A stretch of 64,000 nt of DNA, from positions 1 through 64,000 of the forward strand of contig QXCR01000017.1 in NCBI GenBank assembly GCA_004380135.1, written 5' to 3'. The notes below the pieces were generated by a model, which was not told the origin of the DNA, ran no database searches, and was given only the letters and a program-made list of their open reading frames with translations. Below are positions 21,713 to 32,300 of the stretch, one piece after another. Position 1 is the stretch's first letter, and every line of letters begins with the position of its first letter. A program made the translations under genes and the position numbers. This DNA comes from Stemphylium vesicarium (taxonomy: Eukaryota > Ascomycota > Dothideomycetes > Pleosporales > Pleosporaceae).

Positions 21713-22463
21713 ATGACCGAAATCAATCCCCTCGATGTATTGGCGATCAAGAATGTCGTATCACGCTATTGCCAGGCCCTGGATCTCAAAGATTTTGATA
21801 TGCTGAGCCAGGTGTTCGACCCCGATGTTGATGCGAACTATCCTTTCAACCCGAATCTGAAGAGTTTGATTGAGGTGAAAGATGCGATCAAGAACCGGTA
21901 TTTTATACAGTTGTTGACCTCATCGAAACCGGAGTCTAATCATACTCAGTCTCGGACCCATCCGCACGCATCACAACCTCACAACACAAACCATCACGTT
22001 CAGATCTGATGCACAGACTGCACGGGTAGTGACATACTTCCAAGGTGTTCATGTAAGTGAAGCTCCGACTCTCAAATCACGTAATCAATTGGCTGCCTTC
22101 TTGCGCGTGACCGAAACCCTGCATGTGGCAAAGCTCGGAAAGCCTGCAGAACCCATTAGAGAAGCACCAGCTCAGTGATGTGGCATTGTCTGTACTGACA
22201 GGTACAGTTTGGACAAGGACCACACGAGGGGAAGTTGCTGTGTGCGTACGGCAAGTACGTTGATGACATGGCACTAATGGAAGGAAAGGGTGGCGACTAC
22301 GATGGTAAGCAGTCCCTGCATGCCAAATCTATTTAAGAAATTTTCTGACTCAATTTACAAAATACTAGGTGTGCGAGGCGCCAGCGGAATCTGGAGGATC
22401 AAGGACAGGACAGTGACTTTCACTCAGCGCATTGGCGATGAGAAGATTATGGAGGAACATTGA
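21713..22463 (+). CDS. SnoaL/NTF2-like small enzyme, 159 aa
   Basis: Four exons, 21713-21897, 21950-22052, 22208-22304 and 22369-22463, with introns of 52, 155 and 64 nt, give 159 residues. The start MTEINPLDVLAIKNVVSRYCQALDLKDFDML followed by FDPDVDANYPF is the standard opening of SnoaL_4-type cone-fold proteins. The later strands THHNLTTQTITF, RVVTYFQGVHFG and GIWRIKDRTVTFTQRIGD complete the alpha+beta barrel. The family includes polyketide cyclases, dehydratases and isomerases and also proteins of unknown activity. No residue set here lets me name the reaction. The frame is intact. Its position divergent to a P450 suggests a shared pathway. The first intron is supported by CTAATCATACTCAG and by restoring the LGP(I)RTHH block. 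Confidence 0.8.
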
Positions 22464-22927
22464 GGGTATCAAATCATTTTGCACCTCACTAGGGACAAGG
22501 AATCTGAAAAGCTACGGTTGCCTTCACATCACGTCGCTCACGGACGTTGACTCTTACTTTCTTGATGAGGCAGCTAGCTTCGCTCGCCACGTGCTGACCG
22601 AGGTACCCTTCCCTACATACAACTCTCCCAAATGACATCAGTATTCTGTTCGTCACATCCCAGACCGCGCGATCATCATTTTTCCACCAAGCATCCATTG
22701 CTACCATCGCTTAACGCTACCAGATATTCTTATCGAAACCAGCATCATGGTTACTCCACCAGGTACTAGGCTTCCATCGCGATGGACTAACGCACGAGAG
22801 ACGGAAGAAGCATTGAGCTAGCCGTCGTGCCAGATCCGATGTGCAGAGTAAATTCATCTTCTCTCCAACGTCAACATTGGCTGACACAACCAGTTCGATA
22901 AGGGCCGGGTCTGATATCCTCGCAAGA
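22464..22927. other. Intergenic, 464 bp, possibly holding a short 5' exon of the next gene
   Basis: Between the SnoaL-like stop and the chosen ATG of the UBA-repeat gene. An ATG at 22747 (MVTPP) can be joined over a 55-nt intron (22763-22817, CTAAC branch, GAG end) to an open frame that runs in phase into that gene. This would add about 41 residues. I did not adopt it because the acceptor is weak. Confidence 0.4.
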
Positions 22928-25900
22928 ATGAAACTAGAATGGCGTTATTCGCCTTACCAAAGCGAGGAGGTCGAAAAGTACGATCAATCGAGCTCAGGTG
23001 TTCAAGAGCGATCTACCCTCGTGTACATTCGCAACTTCACGGGTACCCGTCATGATTTTGCGTACTACATACACAGCAGTCAGAATATGTCAAAGTTTCA
23101 CGGCAGAATCCACGGCGCGTTCAATGTAAGCCACTTGACCTAAGTCTTTGAGCGACTGAAGGCCTCGACAAGCGTATTTATGGCGCTGTGCCTATACTGA
23201 CCATATGCCTTATAGTACAAAGAACCAGTTTTCGCCACGCCAATTGTGCTTCTTGGGGCGGAATTGAACAGAGACGACGCCACTACGCTATCGGCAATTG
23301 ATTGGAGACATTTCGAAAAGGTTCCTAAGCGTGGAAACAGATTTGCGGAAGCTAAATGGCGATACATGTTCGAGACCGCGAGACGAGCTTGGAGCAAGAT
23401 GGTGTTCGATCCGGTGGCATTACAAGCACTTGAGAAAATGATGACCAATATCACTGCGTTTGAGTGGTCAAGCGAAGAGGAGGAAAGGCCAGAGGCCATC
23501 AGCGCTGGCCGTCAAATACCGGAAGGACAAAACATTGCTATCGAACAGACCCTTGCACTTCTCATGAAGAGGAACGACCACTATGATAAAGTGTACGAAT
23601 TTCTCGAGGCTGAACTGGACGGACGTCGAAGACGACAGAAGAGAAGCGATTTCACAGTCAAACAACAACACCTGATCGCAAGGTTAAGAGACAACGCAGA
23701 TGATCTCAAAACTCTATACGAGGACGAGGAAGAGGACGGAAGCTTCGATGTAGATCTCGATGATAAACTAATTGCGGGTAGAGGTAAGCTCATCCAGCAG
23801 ATACTAGAAGAGCTTGCCCAGGCTATCGGCATTCGAGACGATGCCAAACCCGAGAAGACGTCTTCTTCAGGACAAGAGGATAACACGACGGACCCCACTT
23901 CGCATTCCAAAGAGGATCTGAACAAGGTCGAGCAATTCCAGGATTTCACCGGTACAGATTTCGATCACAACAAAGCTTTGCTGCTGTCCACCGACTGGAA
24001 CCTAGATGCCGCGCTGGGACACCACTTCAATGAACAGCAGGAAGCGACAAAGCCTACGTCTACTGATACGGATCCAGAAGCTGAAGTGCAGAACGAAGCT
24101 GTCAAACGCTTCGTGGATGTTACACATCCGCAGTTTCCGATCGCCAAGTATTATCTTGTCGACGCTTCTTGGAATGAGTCTCTCGCAGCGGACAAGTTCT
24201 TCAATGACACAGGCGTAACAGTCACTGCCTCTAAGCTCATCCATCCGACTCCCAGCGCAATGCCCCCGCCAACTGATGCAGTCAGCGACAAACCCACGAC
24301 ATACATCCCAGTTAGTACAGGTTCCGAGAAAAGTATCGGTGTTCAAGAAATTTTGGAAAATATAGTGGTATGTCTCGACAGAATAGAAAAAATCAAAGCA
24401 GCAGCCGCGCAAGAGTCGGTGTCACTCACTACTGGAAACCCAGAACAAGATCGCAAGGCTGTGAGCGAACTCATGCAATTATCTGGCGTGCCTCCGGAAA
24501 TCGCCAAGTATTACCTCATGCACAACGATTGGAACATGCCTCAGGCAATTTCAAGGTTCCTTGAGGAGATACAGGCCGCGGAGAATGCCGAAAGCGGAGA
24601 GGATGAGATACGGCTTGACACGCCAACGAAATACCCGACCAGAGAAACCCGCTTAAACTCTGCACCAAGTAGTCAAAAAAACACGGATACCTTCAGTAAG
24701 CCAATGATAACCAATGGGACTAATCTGGAATCCCAGCAAACCACGGTACAGAGAGGTTTCTCTCACACTGGCCTACCCATCACTGTCGATGTTGCGGGAA
24801 ACTTCGTTGCCCACAGAGGCATCATATCGGGCACACCGTATGAACAATATCAAGCCATGCGACACAGACTGCGAGTAAAGTACTACGGCTATGAAGCAGA
24901 AATGCCAGGCACAGATCCACATCGCGGGATTCCAATTAGAGAAAGATGCGCCGATCCTCCGCTCGTACAAGAGATAGTCAGCGACTTCAGCTCCGAATTT
25001 AGCTCTAAACCCGACTCTGACGAAAATGGCATCATCGAGATCCCAGATGCAATGCTTACTACCCCCGAAGATCTGGATGAATGGGATAAGTTGACAGACG
25101 ACCAAAAAGCTGCAGTACATGCAGAGCGTGCAAGAGTGCAAGCCATCGCGGACAGCACCGCAGCGAAAGAAGCCGCTGAGATTGCGCAAATCCTAGCCGT
25201 TGTCGAAGAAGCGGAGAGAAGGGAAGCAGAAGAGATTGCAGATGCGGCCGATAAGAAAGCCAAAGCCACAGACTCTACTTCATCCAGTATGGCGAGCCTG
25301 CCACCTCCTTCAGATCCTCCGACCCCAAATCTCGCGCCAGACCACTCATCCGACAAAAAAAGCAAAGCATCGTGCGCTGATCTATACGGTCTCGGGAGCC
25401 TACCACCTACTCTGGCAATGCTTCCTCCCGATCCTGCACGTAGCGGCTCATCCGACAACATCAAGAAACTCACTTTGAAGCTGCGAATGAACCTCGGTGA
25501 CCCTAACAGTAAGAACAGCAACACTAGCAAGGATGAACAGGCCGTGAGTCCTGTGCGCAGTCCAACACCCGAGGAGGCCAAGGTCAGCGAGGAGGACCGA
25601 GTATTGGGTAAAGAGGGGCAAAAGAAAAAAGACGAACAGTTCGCTATGGATCGTGAGAGAAATCTGCTTGAGGCTGAGAAGCGAGAGGAGGAGGAGGAGA
25701 AGAAGAAGAAGAAGAAGAAGCGCGCGTTGTTCGTTTCGGAACAGGATGATGCTTGGGATGGGCTTGATGATGACGAAGTGGATGTGGATCTAGGTTTGGA
25801 TGGAGATGAGAATGACGGTGGCGATGGCGAGAATGGGCCGATGATTTCTGACCTGGACAACTACAAAGATGATGAAGGAGGAAAAGAGCCCACAAGTGAT

Positions 25901-26443
25901 GGGGAGATGGTTATCGATACCAAGATCGGAACGGCCACAGATGAGGAAGGAAACGAAGACTCCGCAATGGGCAAGACAAAGGATTCTACCGCCGAAGACG
26001 AAGACGCAGAAATGACCGTTGATTCCAAGGCTACGCCTAATACAGAAACGCATACAGCGCAAGTTGATGGCGAACAGAATGACAGCTTTGATCCTAAGGG
26101 CACGCCGGATGCAGAACCCCCCGCAACGCAAGTCGACGGCGAACACAACGCCAGCGATAATCCTGAAGATGCACGCGACGCAGAAACGCTGGCAGCACAA
26201 GCCAATGCCGCACCCAGCCACGATGACGGTCCTGATGCAGCAGGTACAGAAATGCGGGCAGGACAAGTCAACAACGAACCCAGCAATGACACCGACCCCG
26301 GCACAAGCGGAGCAGAAAAGACGGTCGGAAAGCGCATGGCAGAGGTGGAAGGGGAGGAGGAGAGAGAAAAAGAAGAAGAGCAAAGCAGAAGGAGGGACTC
26401 TCTGACCGAAGAAGCGAGTCTCAAGCTCTCTGGTTCTATGTAG
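22928..26443 (+). CDS. Large acidic protein with three UBA-like motifs, 1141 aa, uncharacterised
   Basis: Exons 22928-23125 and 23216-26443 join over a 90-nt intron to 1141 residues. An N-terminal region of about 300 residues contains an aromatic-rich block (FAYYIHSS, WRHFEKVPKRGNRFAEAKWRYMF) and basic helices. It is followed by three spaced helical motifs of the UBA type: VEQFQDFTGTDFDHNKALL, VKRFVDVTHPQFPIAKYYL and VSELMQLSGVPPEIAKYYL, each ending in a (T/A/N)DWN or DASWN helix (roughly residues 300-500). These resemble the UBA-like domains of Cdc48 adaptors and Nxf1/Tap. After a middle region come an Ala/Glu coiled coil (about 690-750), a Lys-rich basic run (near 885-895), a very acidic tail and 23-residue repeats. 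It may bind ubiquitin or a UBA ligand; no enzyme domain is seen. It is convergent with a UBX-domain gene. The start is uncertain (see 22464-22927). Confidence 0.85.
26030..26330 (+). repeat. Four diverged 69-bp (23-residue) coding tandem repeats
   Basis: Inside the acidic C-terminus of the UBA-repeat gene. The motif AxQVDGE/AxQANAA/AGQVNNE recurs with its CAA codon at 26060, 26129, 26198 and 26264, a spacing of 69, 69 and 66 bp. The copies are diverged at the third codon position but keep the (D)AE..A.Q pattern. Confidence 0.75.
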
Positions 26444-26873
26444 GAAAGGAAACGCATGAAAACGCACAAGTGAGACTGCGTCGCTGGGGAAGGGTGGTGG
26501 TTCAGCGACGGCGCTTTGGAGAGGCAGGACATGGTGACTGGAGATGACACATTTCACTAGCCGAACAATGAATCATGAGCGTATTCTCTTCTATTTCATA
26601 CCAGTACTACTACTACCATACTGATGAAACATCTTGGTGGTCCGCCATGGAGAAAGAAAAGGTTGATTTCTCCCCAAAGAATGGAAAGGGTATTTAGCAC
26701 ACTTCAGTAGTGGGCCTAAGGAAAGGTCTATAGAGATGCAGACCCCCGGTGGTGTGAATGCGTAAAGAAATTAGCTTAGTTACATGTCCTTGGTGTCGTA
26801 GTCGTCATCGCCGCCCACTTCCTCGAGCCGCAGTGTATCGTGTGAACTCTTGCGAAACGTAACATATATAGGG
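26444..26873. other. Intergenic, 430 bp, between two convergent genes
   Basis: Holds the 3' regions of the UBA-repeat gene and the UBX-domain gene. No coding frame is supported. Confidence 0.6.
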
Positions 26874-28496
26874 TTACTCGCTGTTGTCAATGAATTCAAC
26901 CATAACACTGGCACCCTTAAGACCCGCAGCCTCGACAGTTTCGTCGAGGTGCTCGATAAGGTTCTTGCCCATGAAGGCGAGATCGAACTCGGCGCCTTGC
27001 TTGCCTTCCCACGGGACATCGGACTTGATCCATTCGTAGACGCTGCGGACTGGATCTGTAAGGTTGAATCGGCGGACGATAGGACGTCCTGACGGGCCTC
27101 GGAACTGTATCCGAGTCGTAACCTTAGGATCGGTGACGGTCGGCTCAGTATGAGGAGCATGTGCGGAGATGGCGGCGAAAGCTGGATTTGAGGGTGCGGC
27201 CTCGGGCTCTGGTTCTGGCGCGGCCTCCTCTGCTTTCCCCTTGCCCTTGATGTTATCGGTCGACTTGGTGAGCGCGTCCGGGTCGTCGTCCTGGGGGCCC
27301 TTGCCATTCTCCATGCTGTTTTGTAGAGCCATTTCCAACATCTCCTCCTCAGTCATGCGACCGACATCCTTCTTCTTCGACTCCGACTTCCGCTTCGCCA
27401 CAGGGTTCTTTGCATTTACGTTCAGGCTGTAGCGGTCGAGGAACTCGTGGAGTTGGGCGTGGAATTCCACTGGCTCGGGTATCGGTGGGCCTGACCAGAC
27501 CTTGACCTGCTCTCCCGTTCGGGGGTCGACGATGGCAATGTGTGGGTAGGCATCTGAACTGTCGCGAGCGTGAAAGTAGTAGTTCATGTACTGTTGCCCA
27601 CGCTGGTCGTCCTTGGCGTACTGTAAGAAGATGAAGTTCTCTCGGACGGTCGCCTTGATGTCGTCGTTCTTCCAGATATCCCTGTTGAGACGCTGGCAGT
27701 CAAAGATGGCTGGGTCTTGGATGTTGACAAGCAGCCACTTCTCTTCGTCCTTGCCCATGTCTCGTGCCTTCTCCCACGATCCCTGATACATGATTTCGAA
27801 TGGTGGACGGAATAGCTCGGCGAGCATGTTCATCTTAGAAGACTGCTCGGAAGCGCCGCCCGTCGCCGTTGCAAGCTCGCGTCGTCGAGTGCTCGAATCC
27901 GTCGTGTTGTCCCAAACGTTGGGGTGGGTTGTGTGTTGGTTGAAGATGCCCGCGCGGCCGGCTTCAATTGGGTCAGCAAACTCAGGAAATTGGATATATG
28001 AGGTGTAGGGCATACCTGTCCGCCGACGAGCCAGCTGCTCTTGAACCATGGCGTCTATGTCTTCCTCATCGTCGGCAGGCCCCCAGTTGGAGCCTGGGCC
28101 GACTAGTGTTTCTGTCGTCCGCTGCATGGGCGCGCGAACCTCGTCTTCGGCGCCCGCTCCACCGGGGCCACTGCCACCGTACATTTCCTCTTGTAGTCGC
28201 CGCGCCATGGCTTCATCGTCCTCGACGCCGGGTTGGGCGCGTGCGGGCGGAGTCGTGCCTTGTGGCGCAGCATCGAACTCCATCTCGTCATCTGAGTCGA
28301 CATTTATGGGATTCTGGGCAGAGGCGGCCGGGACGGGCTGTGAGGGCGCGGAGGGAGCGAAGTCGAGGCCGGGGGCGTCGAAGAAGAGTTGTATGGCCTG
28401 CTCAAAGTTGCCATCCGTCAGGCGCAGATACTGCGTGGCCTTGTCAGGGTCGCACGACGTGATGCTGCAGAAGTTGAGCACAGATTCTTCATCCAT
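26874..28496 (-). CDS. ubx5: UBA-UAS-UIM-UBX protein, Ubx5/UBXD7-type Cdc48 (p97) adaptor
   Basis: Start ATG at 28496. An N-terminal UBA-like domain (about 1-42, FCSITSCDPDKATQYL) is followed by an acidic linker. The thioredoxin-like UAS domain (about 215-345) has KWLLVNIQDPAIFDCQ and FIFLQYA. A ubiquitin-interacting motif follows (EEEMLEMALQNSMENG, about 382-397), then a C-terminal UBX domain (about 465-540) with IQFRGPSGRPIVRRFNL. This order is that of yeast Ubx5 and human UBXD7, which link Cdc48/p97 to cullin-RING ligases and ubiquitylated substrates. The frame is open for 540 codons. However 27962-28015 is almost surely a 54-nt intron (GTATGC donor, GCTGAC branch, AAG end, in phase, no stop); removing it gives 522 residues and joins ARRRT to GRAGIFNQ. 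The gene is divergent from the proteasome factor ECM29, a sensible neighbour. Confidence 0.92.
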   Translation of the reverse strand: MDEESVLNFCSITSCDPDKATQYLRLTDGNFEQAIQLFFDAPGLDFAPSAPSQPVPAASAQNPINVDSDDEMEFDAAPQGTTPPARAQPGVEDDEAMARRLQEEMYGGSGPGGAGAEDEVRAPMQRTTETLVGPGSNWGPADDEEDIDAMVQEQLARRRTGMPYTSYIQFPEFADPIEAGRAGIFNQHTTHPNVWDNTTDSSTRRRELATATGGASEQSSKMNMLAELFRPPFEIMYQGSWEKARDMGKDEEKWLLVNIQDPAIFDCQRLNRDIWKNDDIKATVRENFIFLQYAKDDQRGQQYMNYYFHARDSSDAYPHIAIVDPRTGEQVKVWSGPPIPEPVEFHAQLHEFLDRYSLNVNAKNPVAKRKSESKKKDVGRMTEEEMLEMALQNSMENGKGPQDDDPDALTKSTDNIKGKGKAEEAAPEPEPEAAPSNPAFAAISAHAPHTEPTVTDPKVTTRIQFRGPSGRPIVRRFNLTDPVRSVYEWIKSDVPWEGKQGAEFDLAFMGKNLIEHLDETVEAAGLKGASVMVEFIDNSE

Positions 28497-29395
28497 CTTG
28501 GGCGAGTGTTTGTGTGTCGATGGTCGGTTTGGGGCGTACTGCGAGGTGCTGGGAGGATATGGCGTATGCCTGAGCTTTCGGCGCAGGAAGCGGAAGCCTT
28601 TGTGGTCGCGGAGAGCTATTCCGGGGGGCGTGTTTGGGTCGTGGGGAATAGTCGTGCGGATGAGGGTGGTTCAAGAAATCTGTGTGGCGGTTGCGGTTGC
28701 GATTGCGGTCCAAGTAGAACCGTGGTGGGGCAGGTTATGTACTCATCAACCCTGTGTAATAATTTCACACTACATGTGCAAACAAGAGTACCGACAGTAG
28801 AGAAGCCAGGTGAAATGAAGGATCTGTAGCGGTGAATGTATCACACAGTGCGATGCTTTGGCGTTGTGAGCGGCAATGTGACTGCAGGGGGTGCTGTGAC
28901 GGCTTGTGACAGACGCGGGTGCGCGCTGTTGGCTGGTACACACGGAAATGGCGCAGAAAAGAGGAGTTGGGCGGTGTATGAGAGAGAGAGGCGAATTGCT
29001 ACTCCGGATGGGTTTGTAGGAGGGAGTCAGGTACAGCACACGTCGACGTTGGCGGAATCACGTCGAAGACGCGCTGCGATTGTTGCAGGCAGTTGCGACT
29101 GCGTCATTAGGGTACCCGTGCGGCGAATCCCTGTCGCCTCACAAGTGAATGTCCGACACACGACATGTGGCAATCGCCGACCAAGGAGCCTCCAAAGGCG
29201 CCTTTCTAAGCAGACTGAATACTGTTATCTCCGCATTTGTCCGGTCACTTCGCCCTACCCTTCGCCTGCTGACGGGCCACGCCATCCACGTCTGCCTGTA
29301 GACCGTACTACAAGTCCATCATTTGCTTGCTTGCGGAGCGTCGTCGCCATCACCAACACCGTTACCATCACCACCACATATCAACTACCTTCAAC
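28497..29395. promoter_or_regulatory. Divergent promoter region of UBX5 and ECM29, 899 bp
   Basis: Two genes of the ubiquitin-proteasome system are read outward from this region. No coding frame is supported. I saw no perfect proteasome-associated control element (GGTGGCAAA); the closest is TGTGGCAAT near 29166. Before the ECM29 start it contains CACCA/ACCATCA repeats. Confidence 0.5.
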
Positions 29396-32300
29396 ATGGC
29401 GTCGGAACAGAGCCCCGAGGCCAAGGAACTATCCCTGGTGGGCAAGGTCGAGATGCGCATAGCGCTCGCGAGCTCAGACAAAAAGCTCGAGGACTTGCTC
29501 AAAACCTATCTTTCACCGCTACTACTCAAACTCGGTTCCGACAGCCCTGCTGTACGAAACAAGGTAAGGTATCAATGAATGGCAGACTTCTTAGCCTCAT
29601 TCTCTTCTGATCGCCGCTGATGGCGGGTTTCCTAGGTCATCTCCATCTGCCAGCATATCAATACGCGCATCAAATCACAGTAGGCATCTCTTGTTTGTGG
29701 CAATCATCTAAGCCAATAAACTGATTCGTTTCAATAGAGACGTCAAACTTCCAGTCAGCGCTCTTTTGAAGCAGTACAAGGAGAATGCCAATGTTTCTCT
29801 TATCCGGCATTTCGACATCCTCTATATCCAGCAGGGCATATCGCGTCTAACAGTAGCTGAGCGACTAGAACTTCTTCCCATCCTCCTCCAGGGCATCGCG
29901 AAAGATTATGAGACATCGGAGCAGCATGCGTCACAGCTGTTCCATCTCATCCTACGACTTTTGGTTCTATTCAAGCTACCTCTTCGTGGTAGTAAAGAAG
30001 ACGATGAGCTCAGGATCACATTAGGTTTGTCCGATGACGACGCGGCTTTCCTTTCCAAGTGGTTCGGCAGATTGCTCTTGTTGACCATTGTTCGGCCGAG
30101 TACCCCACAAGATACAGCTTTATTACGATGTCCTGGCCTATCTTCAGAGGAGTACAAGTTCATGACGCTTCAAGGCAAACCTGATGCCTGGGATCCCAGC
30201 GCAGATGCAGGTCTAAATTTGGCCGAATCAAAAGCCTTGGTCACCCGCTTCATGGCGAGCGGTTTGTTCAACGACGATGAAAAGTTTCTACCCGCGCTTT
30301 TCGCATCTGCTGATACCAACTCTCGGATATCAGAGGTCGGTGAAGATACGCTGAAACGCGTTTTACTCTCCAAAGACCTTGAACAATCGGATGTCGTGGA
30401 GACGTTATTTGAACTGTACTTTGGCTCAAGTTCGCCTAGTGGGGCGTTGCCTGTGAAGACCCCGCTGCAAATCAGGGTGTTAAATGTACTGTCCAAGTCG
30501 GTCAAGTGCACAGAGTATCCGCGACAGATAGCGAGAATAGTTGAGGAAGGACTTCTCTCGCCAGAGTTGAACGCGACAAATAAGACAGCAGGAAGGGAGG
30601 CTTCAAAATTTCGCTCCGCTATCTTCTCCCTTGTCAATTTCGTTGCTCGACGTGGGACAGCGTCTGATCTCTCGCAGGTTGCCGAGAGCCTCGTGGGAAA
30701 TCTGCGAGCCTTCATCCAGGACCAAGGCTGGCCAACACCGGATCGCGACCAGGATATGGAGCTGCGAGGCTACGGCTATGAGACCATTGGCCTCCTGGCC
30801 AAAGCTGCCCCGGAAAAGATACTGCTGGAGCCCTCGCTTGACCTGCTGGAGTTTTTGTTCCGCTCGTTACGCGAAGACTCGGCCGGCAAAGATGTGGCCG
30901 TCAGCATAGAGGAAGCCCTTTCCTCAGTGCTGAGTGCATTCTCTAAACCATTCGATGCCTCTGTCATGCCCAGGTTTAGACAAATACTCCTCCGATATGC
31001 ATCCGTAGACCAACACAATACGCCAGCTTCGGACCGCTTCACCCGAAGTACTCGCTATGTTGCTACCCGTTTTGCCAACCGTTGCCTACCATATGACGAT
31101 GTGCTAGCGCGCTGGATAGACATCCTAGCCGTTAGCGGGGGGTCAGCTGAGCGACACGAAGTAGTCGAAGAAGGGCGGCGAGGTCTTGATCCGTATTGGT
31201 TCAGGATGTCCAACACGCCGCCCGGTGAACGTGAGCAGACTACGCTAGTCTTCCCCGACTTCGATAAGCTCGTCAACTTCATCATCGTTCAGCAAGGACA
31301 AGACGAGGACGCAATGGATATTGACACTTCGGAAGATGTTCTTGTTCAGACCCGATACTTCTACGAGCAATTTCCCGGTGCGCTTCCGACTGTCATTAGC
31401 TTTTGCTCCAGCGTCGCTATGCGATCCGCTTTAGTCGAGAAGGGAATGGGCGAAGACATACCAGAAGACTGGGAAAGGAAGCTCGATACTCAGATGACTA
31501 CAGATATGCAAGCTCGGCAAGCCTTCCGCGCGTACGCTGCAAACGACTCCCATGCTCGCTCTCTTGCGGTGATCTTGCGCGCCAGCTTCGACAGACTTAC
31601 ACGAGAAGACGTTAGTGATATTGGGGATATTGGCACCACTTTTGTGCGAATGTTATCTTTGCTGCCACAACGTCACTGGGTAAAGGCGAAGGTTGTTCAA
31701 GACTTCCGCGACTTACAGCGATCCATCGTATCCAACAACCCTGCACGGCGTCTTGCTGCTGCCCATGCATATGGCCTACTGGCTTCGCATGAGACTGTCG
31801 ACCAGGATGCACTGCAAAGTGCTCAAGTCGCTTTCTTCGAAAAGCTGAACACGTGGAAAACCGCTATCGGCGCTGATATCAACCAGATCAGTGGCATAAT
31901 CCTTGCACTCGGTTACTATTACAGCAGGGCGTTCTGGACGGGTAGTATTGCACCAGCAGCGATTACTGATGATCATTCCATTCACCAGCTCGTGGTGTCC
32001 TTGGTCGCAATCATGCAGGAGGCGCGCGATACCACACTCAAGAATGCAACCTTTTCGTGCATTGGTCAGCTTAGTCTGTTCTACGTCATCACGCCTTCGC
32101 TACTTTCCAAATATGCAAAGGTCGAAGATATCGCCAAGCAAATATATGACTCTGCTAAGACTGGCACAACAAGTGCGATATTGGCGTTGGGTCATCTATC
32201 GATGATCACCGAGGAAAGTGAATCAGGCTCTGAAGATGCATCTGACTACAAAGCGATCGGAGATAAACTACATGAACTTCATGAAGTACGTCAACCAGAG

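Noticed and set aside
24889..25860. Long minus-strand open frame (323 codons) opposite the UBA-repeat gene
   Set aside because: It is Ser-rich antisense of Glu/Lys/Asp-rich coding DNA, a typical shadow frame with no domain.
25790..26557. Two overlapping minus-strand open frames of 255 and 229 codons
   Set aside because: Antisense of the acidic repeat tail; composition follows the repeats and no promoter, motif or family is seen.
28497..29395. Proteasome-associated control element (Rpn4 site) in the UBX5/ECM29 promoter
   Set aside because: Only a partial match (TGTGGCAAT against GGTGGCAAA).
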